64,000 nt of DNA from Rhizobium ecuadorense (GTDB lineage Bacteria > Pseudomonadota > Alphaproteobacteria > Rhizobiales > Rhizobiaceae). Made by a program: the position numbers and the translations under genes. The DNA lies in contig NZ_LFIO01001790.1 in the NCBI RefSeq assembly GCF_001187535.1, positions 124,001-188,000 of the forward strand. The letters are read 5' to 3'. Shown here piece by piece: positions 26,173-35,225 of the stretch. The notes beneath the pieces are model-generated. The model searched no databases and was not told where the DNA came from. It saw only the letters and a program-made list of their open reading frames with translations. Positions within the stretch are counted from its first letter, which is position 1; each line of letters opens with the position of its first letter.

Positions 26173-26720
26173 CGCAGAATCCTGCCAGCCGTATCGTCCA
26201 TATCAATGGCTGGCCAGGCACCGGGAAGCTGACTGTCGGCCGCTTGCTGGCGAAAAGCCTCGGCGCCCGCCTCATCGACAATCACATGCTGCTCAATCCG
26301 GCCGAAGCTCTTTTCGCCCGCAGCAACCCTCTGCATGCATCACTGCGTGAGCAGATTCGGCGAGCGGTTTTCGACCATGCCGTGCGCGCCGATCCGGCTG
26401 ACAGTTTCGTCTTTACCGATGCTCTTGCGGATGACGAGCATGATAGTGCGATGTTCTCCTGGTATCCCGATCTGGCGGCCGCCAGAGGCGCGGATCTGGT
26501 CGCGGTTCTCCTCGATTGCGCGCCGGAGGAGAATGCCAGGCGCCTCATCTCTTCCGGCCGATCCGAGGCCCTCAAGCTGACGGATACGGCGAGGCTGCAA
26601 CAGCTCCGGGCAAACTATAAATTATTGCGTGGACTGGCTGAACACACCGTCGAAATTGACACGACGGACCTTTCGCCGGAGCGGACGGCGGCCCGAATTC
26701 TCGCGCATATCGGTGTTTGA
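26169..26720 (+). CDS. P-loop nucleoside/adenylate-kinase-like ATPase
   Basis: 183 residues starting at GTG 26169, which overlaps the glyQ stop (GTGA). Walker A is GWPGTGKLT (13-21), the GxPGxGKxT form of small-molecule kinases. Later CAPEENARRL and SDTARL-like segments resemble the LID region of chloramphenicol phosphotransferase- or shikimate-kinase-like proteins. Substrate unknown. Coupling with glyQ suggests cotranscription but not shared function. Confidence 0.75.
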   Translation: MTQNPASRIVHINGWPGTGKLTVGRLLAKSLGARLIDNHMLLNPAEALFARSNPLHASLREQIRRAVFDHAVRADPADSFVFTDALADDEHDSAMFSWYPDLAAARGADLVAVLLDCAPEENARRLISSGRSEALKLTDTARLQQLRANYKLLRGLAEHTVEIDTTDLSPERTAARILAHIGV

Positions 26721-26780
26721 CGACAGCCGGAAATCCTGCGTAGTCTTTGCACAAACATTACTTCGTTTGGGAGATTCGCG

Positions 26781-27332
26781 ATGTATATTGCACTTGGCGC
26801 CATTGTTCTGGTCGCACTCTACATCGTCTTCATCTACAACGGCCTGGTTCGCTCCCGGCAGATGGCGGAAGAAGCCTGGTCGGGCATCGATGTGCAGCTG
26901 AAGCGCCGCGCCGATCTGATCCCGAACCTGATCGAGACGGTCAAGGGTTATGCCGCCCACGAAAAGTCGACGCTCGAAGAGGTGGTTGCGCTCCGCAACA
27001 AGGCGCAGGCCGTGCCAGCAGGTGATGTCGCCGGCAGGGCGCAGGCGGAAGGGCTGCTCGGCCAGGCGCTCGGCCGTGTCATCGCGCTTGCCGAAGCCTA
27101 TCCCGATCTCAAGGCCAACCAGAATTTTGCCGAGCTGCAGGCTTCGCTCGAAACCATGGAAGGCGAGCTGCAGATGGCGCGGCGTTATTACAATGGCGCG
27201 GCGCGCGACCTGAACGTCAAGGTCGAAAGCTTCCCCTCCAATCTCGTCGCCGGCCAGTTCGGTTTTGCCAAGCGGGACTATTTCGAAATCACCAACGAGG
27301 CCGATCGCGCTGTCCCCAGCGTCAAATTCTGA
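26781..27332 (+). CDS. lemA: LemA family protein
   Basis: 183 residues. One N-terminal membrane helix with a YN sequence after it (FIYNGLVRSRQ), then a helical bundle with the signatures AWSGIDVQLKRRADLIPNL and RRYYNGAARDLN...FPSNLVAGQFGF. LemA proteins often pair with a DUF2207 (TPM-like) membrane protein; here that partner is encoded at 28718, separated by an aroA-like gene. Role in the cell envelope is suspected but not established. Confidence 0.93.
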   Translation: MYIALGAIVLVALYIVFIYNGLVRSRQMAEEAWSGIDVQLKRRADLIPNLIETVKGYAAHEKSTLEEVVALRNKAQAVPAGDVAGRAQAEGLLGQALGRVIALAEAYPDLKANQNFAELQASLETMEGELQMARRYYNGAARDLNVKVESFPSNLVAGQFGFAKRDYFEITNEADRAVPSVKF

Positions 27333-27418
27333 CGATCCGGCATTTTGCCTTTGCAAGAAAGCGATTAAGAGCAAGGGCAGATTGCGGCCGGCAATGGTCG
27401 CTCCATGGAAGAAACAAC

Positions 27419-28681
27419 ATGACACCTACAGCCAAACTCACGATCATCCCGCCGGGCGGGCCGCTTTCGGGCCGCGCCATGCCGCCGGGCTCGAAGTCGA
27501 TCACCAATCGGGCGCTGCTGCTCGCCGGCCTTGCCAAGGGCACGAGCCGGCTGACCGGGGCGCTGAAGAGCGACGACACGCGCTATATGGCCGATGCGCT
27601 GCGCGCCATGGGCGTTTCGATCGACGAACCCGACGACACCACGTTCGTCGTCACCGGCAGCGGCGAGCTCCAGCCGCCGAAGGCGCCGCTCTTCCTCGGC
27701 AATGCCGGCACGGCGACGCGCTTCCTGACGGCGGCCGCCGCCCTGGTCGACGGCACCGTCATCGTCGATGGCGACGAACATATGCGCAAGCGCCCGATCG
27801 GTCCGCTCGTCGAGGCGATGCGCACGCTCGGCATCGACGTCAGCGCCGAGACCGGCTGCCCGCCGGTCACCGTCCGGGGCACCGGCCGCTTCCAGGCCGA
27901 CCGCATCCGCATCGATGGCGGCCTCTCCAGCCAATATGTCTCGGCGCTTCTGATGATGGCGGCCGGCGGCGACAGGCCGGTCGATATCGAACTTGTCGGC
28001 GAGGATATCGGCGCGCTCGGTTATATCGATCTGACCACGGCGGCGATGAAGGCCTTCGGCGCCAGGGTCGAAAAGACCAGCCCCGTCACCTGGCGCGTCG
28101 AGCCGACCGGCTACCGCGCCGCCGACTTCATCGTCGAACCCGATGCCTCGGCTGCGACCTATCTCTGGGCCGCCGAAGTCCTGACCGGCGGCGCGATCGA
28201 TCTCGGCGTGCCCTCCGACGCCTTTTCGCAGCCGGATGCGCGCGCCTACGACATGATCGCCCGTTTTCCGCAGCTGCCGGCCGAAATCGACGGTTCGCAG
28301 ATGCAGGATGCCGTTCCGACGCTTGCCGTGCTCGCCGCCTTCAACGAGACGCCGGTCCGCTTCGTCGGCATCGCCAATCTGCGCGTCAAGGAATGCGACC
28401 GCATCCGGGCGCTTTCCTCCGGCCTCAACCGCATCCTTCCCGGCCTTGCCCGCGAAGAGGGCGACGATCTGATCGTAAAGTCCGATCCGGCCCTTGCGGG
28501 AAAACGCCTGCCGGCCGAGATCGACAGCTTCGCCGATCACCGCATCGCCATGAGCTTCGCGCTTGCCGGGCTGAAGATCGACGGCATCACCATTCTCGAT
28601 CCCGATTGTGTCGGCAAGACCTTCCCCGCCTACTGGCGGACGCTCGCCACCCTCGGCGTGACCTATCGGGACAAGGATTGA
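27419..28681 (+). CDS. aroA: 3-phosphoshikimate 1-carboxyvinyltransferase (EPSP synthase-like)
   Basis: 420 residues. EPSP synthase fold with the phosphoenolpyruvate and shikimate phosphate contacts: PPGSKSITNR (22-31), LGNAGTATRFL (93-103) and LRVKECDRI. In E. coli AroA the second motif is LGNAGTAMRPL; here the Pro is Phe and the Met is Thr, so this is a divergent subgroup. It catalyses step six of the shikimate pathway. Rhizobia usually keep their main aroA beside cmk/rpsA, so this may be a second copy; that cannot be tested here. Its position between lemA and its usual partner is odd. Confidence 0.85.
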   Translation: MTPTAKLTIIPPGGPLSGRAMPPGSKSITNRALLLAGLAKGTSRLTGALKSDDTRYMADALRAMGVSIDEPDDTTFVVTGSGELQPPKAPLFLGNAGTATRFLTAAAALVDGTVIVDGDEHMRKRPIGPLVEAMRTLGIDVSAETGCPPVTVRGTGRFQADRIRIDGGLSSQYVSALLMMAAGGDRPVDIELVGEDIGALGYIDLTTAAMKAFGARVEKTSPVTWRVEPTGYRAADFIVEPDASAATYLWAAEVLTGGAIDLGVPSDAFSQPDARAYDMIARFPQLPAEIDGSQMQDAVPTLAVLAAFNETPVRFVGIANLRVKECDRIRALSSGLNRILPGLAREEGDDLIVKSDPALAGKRLPAEIDSFADHRIAMSFALAGLKIDGITILDPDCVGKTFPAYWRTLATLGVTYRDKD

Positions 28682-28717
28682 CGAGAAGCAGCCGAGGCTG
28701 CCGGCGGGGAGACAGGG

Positions 28718-30652
28718 ATGGGGCGTCGGTTTTTCGGGTTTTGTTTTGCACTGCTGCTGATGCTCGCCGCTCCGGCGGCCTTCGCCGCCGAGGTGATCGA
28801 CAGTTTCGCCTCCGACATCGCGCTGGAAAAGAGCGGTGCGATGACGGTGACGGAAACGATTACCGTCAATGCCGAGGGCAACTGGATCAATCACGGCATC
28901 TTCCGTGATTTTCCGCTCTATTTCACCGATGCCGGGGGCCGTCGCCGCAGCGTCGATTTCGATATGGTCTCGGTCAAGCGCGACGGTGCGGACGAGCCCT
29001 GGCACACGGAGTCGATTTCGGGCGGCATCCGCATCTATGCCGGTTCGGCCGAGGTGACGGTGACGCCGGGGCGCCATCGCTACGTCTTCACCTACAAGAC
29101 CGACCGTCAGATCCGCTATTTCGCCGATCACGACGAACTCTACTGGAACGTCACCGGCAATGGCTGGATCTTTCCGATCCGCTCGGCCACCGCGATGGTA
29201 CGGCTGCCGCCGGGTGTCGCAGCCACGGACACGATCTTCTTCACCGGTCCTCAGGGCGCGACGGGAAAGAATGCCCGGGTCGGCCAAACTCCGGCCGGCC
29301 CCGTCTTTGCCACCACCGCGCCGCTCGATGCCAAGGAGGGCCTGACCTTTGCGATCCGCATGCCGAAGGGATCGATCGATCCGCCGAGCGCCGATATGGA
29401 AAGCACCTGGTGGCTCAAGGACAACCGCAATTATTTCATCGGCTTCGGCGGCCTGATCCTGGTCTTTGCCTATTACCTCAGAGCTTGGCTGAAGGTCGGC
29501 CGCGATCCCGCCCGCGGCGTCGTCGTGCCGCGCTGGGACGCGCCTGAGGGCATCTCGCCGGCGCTGGTCAATTACATCGACAATAAGGGTTTCTCCGGCG
29601 GAGGCTGGACGGCGCTTGCTTCAACCGCGCTCAATCTTGCGGTCCGCGGCTACGTCAAGCTTGAAGACCTGAAGAATTCGATCGTCATCCAGGGCACCGG
29701 CAAAGCGCTCGGCAAGGAAAAATTCCAGGCCGGCGAGACCGAGCTCCTGAAAGCCGCCGGCGGCGCAGGCAGGACGCTGACGATCGACAAGGTCAACGGC
29801 GAACGGGTGAAATCCGTCGGCCAGGCCTTCCGCTCGGCGATCGAGAAGGAACACCGCGGCAAATATTACAATTCCAACATCGGCTACACCAGCGGCGGCA
29901 TCGCGCTCAGCGCCGCCGCCCTGGTGGCGCTGTTCGTCTTCGGCTCGCTGGAACCGGAGACGATCGCGCTGATGCTGATCCCGACCGCCATCGCGGTTTT
30001 CGTCGCCGTCTTCGTCGCCGGTTTCATGCGGTCGATGCATCGCGGCAGCTCGCTGTTCGGCAAGATCATCGCCATCATCGCCACGGCGATCGGCGTTTTC
30101 GTCGGCATCAGCATTCTTGCTGTCGTCGTCCTGGCGCTTGCCTCGTCGCTGGTGGAACTGCACGAAACCCCGATGCTCTTTGCCGTCGGCGGCATCGTGC
30201 TGCTCAACATCCTCTATTTCTTCATCATGGGCGCGCCGACCCCGCTCGGCGCCAGGATGATGGACGGTATAGATGGCCTGCGCCAATATCTGACGCTGGC
30301 CGAGAAAGACCGGATGAATACGGCAGGCGCGCCCCAAATGTCGCCGCAGCATTTCGAGACGCTGCTGCCCTATGCGGTGGCGCTCGGCGTCGAAAAACCC
30401 TGGTCGCGCACTTTTGAGACCTGGCTTGCGGCTGCCGCTGCCGGTGCGGCCGCAGCCTATGCGCCGGCCTGGTATTCCGGCGATTTCAACAGCGGCAGCT
30501 TTTCCGACCGTGTCGGCGGCTTCTCCTCGTCGATGGCCTCGACCATCGCTTCGACGATCCCTTCGCCGCCGCCGTCGAGCTCGTCTTCCGGTTTTTCCGG
30601 CGGCGGCTCGTCCGGCGGAGGTGGCGGTGGCGGGGGAGGTGGGGGCTGGTAA
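28718..30652 (+). CDS. DUF2207 domain membrane protein
   Basis: 644 residues. Signal peptide (LLLMLAAPAAFAAE), a large extracytoplasmic DUF2207 domain (about 25-220, from VIDSFASDIALEKSGAMTVTE), a membrane helix at about 240-255, two further helices at about 390-480, and a C-terminal tail ending in a Gly-rich run with terminal Trp (GGGSSGG...GGW), a hallmark of this family. It usually partners LemA. Starts at the ATG 28718, 36 bases after the aroA-like gene. Confidence 0.88.
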   Translation: MGRRFFGFCFALLLMLAAPAAFAAEVIDSFASDIALEKSGAMTVTETITVNAEGNWINHGIFRDFPLYFTDAGGRRRSVDFDMVSVKRDGADEPWHTESISGGIRIYAGSAEVTVTPGRHRYVFTYKTDRQIRYFADHDELYWNVTGNGWIFPIRSATAMVRLPPGVAATDTIFFTGPQGATGKNARVGQTPAGPVFATTAPLDAKEGLTFAIRMPKGSIDPPSADMESTWWLKDNRNYFIGFGGLILVFAYYLRAWLKVGRDPARGVVVPRWDAPEGISPALVNYIDNKGFSGGGWTALASTALNLAVRGYVKLEDLKNSIVIQGTGKALGKEKFQAGETELLKAAGGAGRTLTIDKVNGERVKSVGQAFRSAIEKEHRGKYYNSNIGYTSGGIALSAAALVALFVFGSLEPETIALMLIPTAIAVFVAVFVAGFMRSMHRGSSLFGKIIAIIATAIGVFVGISILAVVVLALASSLVELHETPMLFAVGGIVLLNILYFFIMGAPTPLGARMMDGIDGLRQYLTLAEKDRMNTAGAPQMSPQHFETLLPYAVALGVEKPWSRTFETWLAAAAAGAAAAYAPAWYSGDFNSGSFSDRVGGFSSSMASTIASTIPSPPPSSSSSGFSGGGSSGGGGGGGGGGGW

Positions 30653-30717
30653 GCTTTCCCGCTTGACCTTTCGGCGCTTGGCCCTTAACCGCCAGAGGCA
30701 AAAGGAAAGGGTGGCGC

Positions 30718-32001
30718 ATGAAGGTTCTGTTGATCGGATCGGGCGGCCGCGAGCATGCGCTCGCCTGGAAGCTGGCGCAATCGCCGTTGATGACGGAATT
30801 CTACGCCGCGCCCGGCAATCCCGGCATTGGCGAACACGCCGTGCTCGTGCCTATCAATATCGAGGATCATGAAGCGGTCGCCGCTTTCTGCAAGGAGAAG
30901 GCGATCGATTTCGTCGTCGTCGGCCCCGAGGCGCCGCTTGTCGCCGGCCTCGCCGACCGGCTGCGCGCCGATGGCCTTGTGGTTTTCGGCCCCTCGGCCG
31001 GCGCTGCCCAGCTCGAAGGTTCCAAGGGCTTCACCAAGGATATCTGCGCCCGCTACGGAATTCCCACCGGCGCCTACCAGCGCTTCAACAATGCACCGAA
31101 GGCCAAGGCCTATATCCGCGCTCAGGGCGCGCCGATCGTCGTCAAGGCCGATGGTCTTGCCGCCGGCAAGGGCGTGACGGTGGCGATGACGCTGGATGAG
31201 GCGCTTGATGCGGTCGACGACTGCTTCGAGGGCGCCTTTGGCGCCGCCGGCGCCGAAGTCGTCGTCGAAGCCTATCTCGACGGCGAAGAGGCGAGCTTCT
31301 TCTGCCTCTGCGACGGAAAACATGCACTGCCGCTGGCGACCGCCCAGGATCACAAGCGGGTGGGCGAGGGCGATACGGGCGTCAATACCGGCGGCATGGG
31401 CGCCTATTCGCCGGCGCCGGTGATGAGCGCCGAGATGGTCGAGCGCACCATGAAGGAGATCATCGAGCCGACGATCCGCGGCATGGCCGAGAGCGGTCAT
31501 CCCTTCTCCGGCGTGTTCTTCGCCGGGCTGATGATCACGGAGAAGGGTCCGGAACTCATCGAATACAATGTGCGCTTCGGCGATCCCGAATGCCAGGTGA
31601 TGATGATGCGGCTGAAGAGCGATCTGCTGCCGCTGCTGCTCGCCACGGCCAACGGCACGCTCGACCAGGTGAGCGCCGAGTGGAGCGATGATCCGGCCCT
31701 CACCGTCGTCATGGCCTCGAAGGGCTATCCCGCCGCTTATGAAAAGAACACGCCGATCCTTTCGCTGCCTGAGGCAGGCGAGGGTGAGAAGGTGTTTCAT
31801 GCCGGCACGGGTCTGAAGGACGGCGCATTGGTTGCGACCGGCGGCCGCGTGCTGAACGTCACCGCGTCAGGCGGCACGGTCGCCGAGGCCAAGGACCGCG
31901 CCTATGCGCTGCTCGACAGGGTGACGTGGGAAAACGGCTTCTCCAGGCGCGACATCGGCTGGCGGGCGATCGAGCGCGAAACGGCCGCAGGCACTGCATA
32001 A
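30718..32001 (+). CDS. purD: Phosphoribosylamine-glycine ligase
   Basis: 427 residues, family length. ATP-grasp enzyme of purine synthesis (second step). Visible are the N-terminal GSGGREHALAWKL (8-20), APGNPG, the ATP-grasp LAAGKGV loop, and NTGGMGAYSP and NVRFGDPECQ near the metal site. It follows the DUF2207 gene and is followed by a repeat D copy that may end transcription. Confidence 0.97.
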   Translation: MKVLLIGSGGREHALAWKLAQSPLMTEFYAAPGNPGIGEHAVLVPINIEDHEAVAAFCKEKAIDFVVVGPEAPLVAGLADRLRADGLVVFGPSAGAAQLEGSKGFTKDICARYGIPTGAYQRFNNAPKAKAYIRAQGAPIVVKADGLAAGKGVTVAMTLDEALDAVDDCFEGAFGAAGAEVVVEAYLDGEEASFFCLCDGKHALPLATAQDHKRVGEGDTGVNTGGMGAYSPAPVMSAEMVERTMKEIIEPTIRGMAESGHPFSGVFFAGLMITEKGPELIEYNVRFGDPECQVMMMRLKSDLLPLLLATANGTLDQVSAEWSDDPALTVVMASKGYPAAYEKNTPILSLPEAGEGEKVFHAGTGLKDGALVATGGRVLNVTASGGTVAEAKDRAYALLDRVTWENGFSRRDIGWRAIERETAAGTA

Positions 32002-32008
32002 TTCCTTA

Positions 32009-32097
32009 AAGCGGAATCGATTTAAGGACAAAATTATGCAGCATTCAGAGTGCTACAGCGTCCTTTGCGCGTCTGAAAAGACGCGCGGCGCTGTAGA
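32009..32097. repeat. Dispersed repeat family D, copy 2
   Basis: Same layout as the copy at 3871: GCGGAATCGAT start, TTCAGAGTGCTACAGCG, TTTGCGCGTC / GACGCGCGG hairpin and GGCGCTGTAG end. It lies just after purD. Confidence 0.78.
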
Positions 32098-32196
32098 GTA
32101 TAAATCGCCGCGTTCTTTAAAACTTTACCTTTTCCCCTGACGGGATGGAAACAAAGCTGCGCTATACCGCTCCCATAGTGAGACGGAGGTGCGTTG

Positions 32197-32658
32197 ATGC
32201 GTCAGATTTTCCTCGGTGCGGCAATCCTGCTGATGGCAGGGTCGGCAATGGCCTCCTCGATCGAGGTGGTCGGCAAGACCGCGCCGCGGACTGAAGGCAG
32301 CATCGTCACCGAACGCTGTGCCGATTGCCCGCCGCTCCAGGCCGAACTAGTCAAAAAGGACTATACGGTGCCGGAGCTGAAGCCCGGCGTCCTCCAGGCG
32401 AGTGAAGTCCGCGATGTCGGCGGCGAAAAGAAGATCTATCGCACCGAAGGCTGGATGGGCGGCTCGCCCGTCGTCTTCGTCAGCAAGGCGACCCCGGAAG
32501 CGATGATCGCCGCCGCGCCTTCAGCCCCATCCGCGGATGGCATCGATATGAGCGCGACGACCGCGGCTGTCATCGGCGGCGATGCCAGGCCTGTTGTGGC
32601 CGGCATGGCGGAACAACCGGCAGCCCTGAACGTTTCCGAATTCGAGCTGCGTTTCTAA
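32197..32658 (+). CDS. Small secreted protein of unknown function
   Basis: 153 residues with a clear signal peptide (MRQIFLGAAILLMAGSAMASS). The mature part has one CADC motif (ERCADCPPL) and a low-complexity Ala/Ser/Pro segment. No domain recognised. GGAGGTGCG precedes the ATG at 32197; a TTG at 32194 is also in frame. The CxxC could bind metal or take part in redox chemistry, which is inference. Confidence 0.72.
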   Translation: MRQIFLGAAILLMAGSAMASSIEVVGKTAPRTEGSIVTERCADCPPLQAELVKKDYTVPELKPGVLQASEVRDVGGEKKIYRTEGWMGGSPVVFVSKATPEAMIAAAPSAPSADGIDMSATTAAVIGGDARPVVAGMAEQPAALNVSEFELRF

Positions 32659-33023
32659 AGTTCCCTGCCCCTGCCCGATCAAGGTTTCGATCGTTTGGGG
32701 TTCCACCTCGGGTGGACCGAATGCACCCTCGAAGAGAAGCGGGGGTGCATTCTTACTTTGAGACGCTCTTTGAAAAACGATCGGTCTACGACCAGCGGAT
32801 CAAAGTCCGGCGTTTTCCGCTTAATTCCCACCCCAGATTTTTAGTGAAACTTTGCATCGTTTTTCGTTAAATTAAAGCTTTCTTATGGGATAAGCGGTGA
32901 TGCTTCCTCGCCGGTCGCAGCATGTTATTTAGCAGCGGTAGACGCGTCGTCCCTTCGGCGTGCTCGCACAGGCGGTAGAAGACCGCACCGGAATGTACTT
33001 TGCCGTTCCCGTTGCGAGGAATC
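32659..33023. other. Intergenic region with two hairpins
   Basis: The two hairpins at 32702-32757 follow the secreted protein gene; the rest, AT-rich near 32860-32880, should hold the chemoreceptor promoter, but no clear -35/-10 pair is called. Confidence 0.5.
32702..32757 (+). terminator. Double hairpin, candidate terminator
   Basis: TCCACC-TCG-GGTGGA (32702-32716) is followed by GAATGCACCC (32719-32728), a 14-base loop and GGGTGCATTC (32743-32752) with a TTACTTT tail. It lies 43 bases after the stop of the secreted protein gene. Confidence 0.6.
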
Positions 33024-34847
33024 ATGAAAAATCTGAAAATATCGAAGCAGCTCATATTGCTGGTCGTCGGCCTGATGATCGCCTTTGCGGTGGCCACGTC
33101 CCTGCAGATCCGCTCCTCGGTCGATGCGATCTACAAGGAGCGTTATGACATGCTCCGCGCCGAGGTTCAGTCGGCGGTTTCCGTTCTCAAGCTTTACCAG
33201 GCCAAGGTCACCGCCGGCGAAATGACGCTCGAGGATGCCCAGAAGCAGGCCTATGCCACCGTCAACGGAATGAAATACGATCCGGACGGCTATTTCTTCG
33301 GCTATAGCTACGACGTCCAGATGATGTTTCACTACGACGCCGCGAAAGTCGGGCAGAACCTGAAGGGGCAGGCGGACAGCAAGGGCAAGCTCTATCGCGA
33401 AGAACTGGTCAAGCTCGGCCAGCAGGGCGGCGGTCTCGTCGAATTTTATTCCACCAGCAAACCGGGCCAGCCGGCCGGCGATTACCGCAAGACGGCCTAT
33501 GGACAGGCCTTCGAGCCCTGGAAAGTCGTCGTCGTCACCGGCGTCTACATGGACGATCTCGATGCGCAGATAGACAGCACGATCCTGACCGCGCTCTCCG
33601 GCAGCATCGTTCTGTTCTTTCTTGCCATGGCCGCCGCCTATTTCATCATCCGCGGCATATCGGGCCCTCTCAACAACGTCCATGCCGCCCTGCAGGCGGT
33701 GGCCGAAGAGGATGTTTCCATCGCCATCCCGCATACGGCCATGAACAATGAAATCGGGAAGATGGCGAAAGCCACGCTGGCGCTGCAGGAAAAGATCCGC
33801 GAACGCCATGCGATGTCGGATCGCGAGGCGGCCCAGCAGCTGGCGCTGGAAAACGAGCGTGAAAACAATCAGCGCCAGCAGCAGGACGAGACAGCCCTCC
33901 AGGCCCGTGTGGTGGCGACGATCGGCCAGGCGCTGGAGATGATCGCTCGCGGCGACCTCACCGTGCGCTGCGCCGATCTCGGCCAGAAATATGCCGCCCT
34001 GCGCGACAACTTCAACGATGCACTGTCGCATCTCGAAGCCGCCATGGCCAAGGTCAGCGCCAAGGGCAGCGATATCGGCACCAGCAAGGAAGAGATCCGC
34101 CGTGCCTCCAACGAGCTGTCGCAGCGCACCGAGCGGCAGGCCGCCAGCCTCGAGGAAACCTCGGCGGCCCTCGACGAACTCACCGTCGCCGTCCGCCAGA
34201 CGGCCGATGGCGCCCACGAAGCCAGCAAGCGTGTCCACTCGGTCAGCACCGAAGCCACCCATAGCGATGCGATCGTCGGCCAGGCGATCGAGGCGATGAG
34301 CGGCATCGAGAAGTCGTCATCGGAGATCACCAAGATTATCGGCGTCATCGACGAGATCGCCTTCCAGACCAACCTCCTGGCGCTGAATGCCGGTGTCGAG
34401 GCGGCCCGTGCCGGCGAATCCGGCAAGGGCTTTGCTGTCGTCGCCCAGGAAGTGCGCGAACTTGCTCAGCGCTCTGCCGCTGCCGCCAAGGAGATCAAGG
34501 ACCAGATCGCCCGCTCCTCCAGCCAGGTCGACCACGGCGTCCGCTTGGTCGGCGAGGCAGGCGAGGCGCTGAAGCGCATCTCCGACCAGATCAAGGCCGC
34601 CAACGAAATCGTCGCCAAGATCGCCCACAGCGCCTCCGAACAGGACACGACGCTGCGCTCGATCTCATCGTCGATGAACCAGCTCGACGCGGCCACCCAG
34701 CAGAACGCCGCCATGGCCGAGGAAACCACGGCATCGGCCGAAACGCTCGCCAGTGACACCGACGAGCTGATCGACCTGATCCGCGGCTTCCGCGTCAGCG
34801 ACGAAAGCGCCGCCCCGGCCATGCATCAAGGTCGTCGCGCCGCTTAA
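33024..34847 (+). CDS. Methyl-accepting chemotaxis protein with single Cache sensor
   Basis: 607 residues. First membrane helix at about 8-28, a periplasmic single Cache (sCache_2) domain with the DPDGYFFGYS motif near 80-90, a second helix at about 195-215, a HAMP region, and a long signalling domain with the hairpin tip EIAFQTNLLALNAGVEAARAGE. No C-terminal NWxxF-type CheR/CheB tether is present. Ligand unknown; sCache_2 receptors often sense small organic acids. ATG 33024 has GCGAGGA upstream; the frame extends 24 bases further. Followed by a strong terminator. Confidence 0.92.
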   Translation: MKNLKISKQLILLVVGLMIAFAVATSLQIRSSVDAIYKERYDMLRAEVQSAVSVLKLYQAKVTAGEMTLEDAQKQAYATVNGMKYDPDGYFFGYSYDVQMMFHYDAAKVGQNLKGQADSKGKLYREELVKLGQQGGGLVEFYSTSKPGQPAGDYRKTAYGQAFEPWKVVVVTGVYMDDLDAQIDSTILTALSGSIVLFFLAMAAAYFIIRGISGPLNNVHAALQAVAEEDVSIAIPHTAMNNEIGKMAKATLALQEKIRERHAMSDREAAQQLALENERENNQRQQQDETALQARVVATIGQALEMIARGDLTVRCADLGQKYAALRDNFNDALSHLEAAMAKVSAKGSDIGTSKEEIRRASNELSQRTERQAASLEETSAALDELTVAVRQTADGAHEASKRVHSVSTEATHSDAIVGQAIEAMSGIEKSSSEITKIIGVIDEIAFQTNLLALNAGVEAARAGESGKGFAVVAQEVRELAQRSAAAAKEIKDQIARSSSQVDHGVRLVGEAGEALKRISDQIKAANEIVAKIAHSASEQDTTLRSISSSMNQLDAATQQNAAMAEETTASAETLASDTDELIDLIRGFRVSDESAAPAMHQGRRAA

Positions 34848-34880
34848 ACGGCGTCGGGACGACAGGCATTCGTATTGCCA

Positions 34881-34920
34881 AACAACACAGCCGCCGGTTC
34901 TCCGGCGGCTGTGTTGTTTT
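34881..34920 (+). terminator. Strong rho-independent terminator after the chemoreceptor gene
   Basis: A perfect 17-base stem, AACAACACAGCCGCCGG (34881-34897) with CCGGCGGCTGTGTTGTT (34902-34918), a TTCT loop, and a T-rich end. Because both stem ends are A/T-rich it could work in both directions. Confidence 0.9.
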
Positions 34921-34956
34921 AGACGCCGACCGGAGCCAAAAATCACGCGAAGCGCG

Positions 34957-35185
34957 TGCGGCATGGATACTCGGTCAAGCCCGAGTATGACGGAGGGTGG
35001 GGGTAAGGAGCGGCAAGAGGCGAGAGGTCCGGAGGAATTTCAGCGAAATCGAGCGGGCGGCTTTGACCGGGAATGAGGCAGACAGCGGCAATTCCAACAA
35101 TACCACCACGCACGTCGCTATTTAACGCATGCGTTCCCCCACCCTCCGTCGTCCTCGGGCTTGACCCGAGGACCCATGGCCGCAA
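34957..35185. repeat. Palindromic element family C, copy 1 (inverted pair)
   Basis: Arms at 34957-35005 (GCATGGATACTCGGTCAAGC... GACGGAGGGTGGGGG) and 35132-35183 (CCCCCACCCTCCGTCGTCC... GACCCGAGGACCCATGGC) are inverted copies around a core of about 125 bases. It lies between the chemoreceptor and the convergent glyS. Confidence 0.72.
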
Positions 35186-35225
35186 GCACTGCGTCTCCCT
35201 CAAGCACCCAGCCGAAACCCGGCTC

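Noticed and set aside
27365..29287. Minus-strand open frame of 640 codons
   Set aside because: Antisense to the aroA-like and DUF2207 genes, whose domains are clear on the plus strand.
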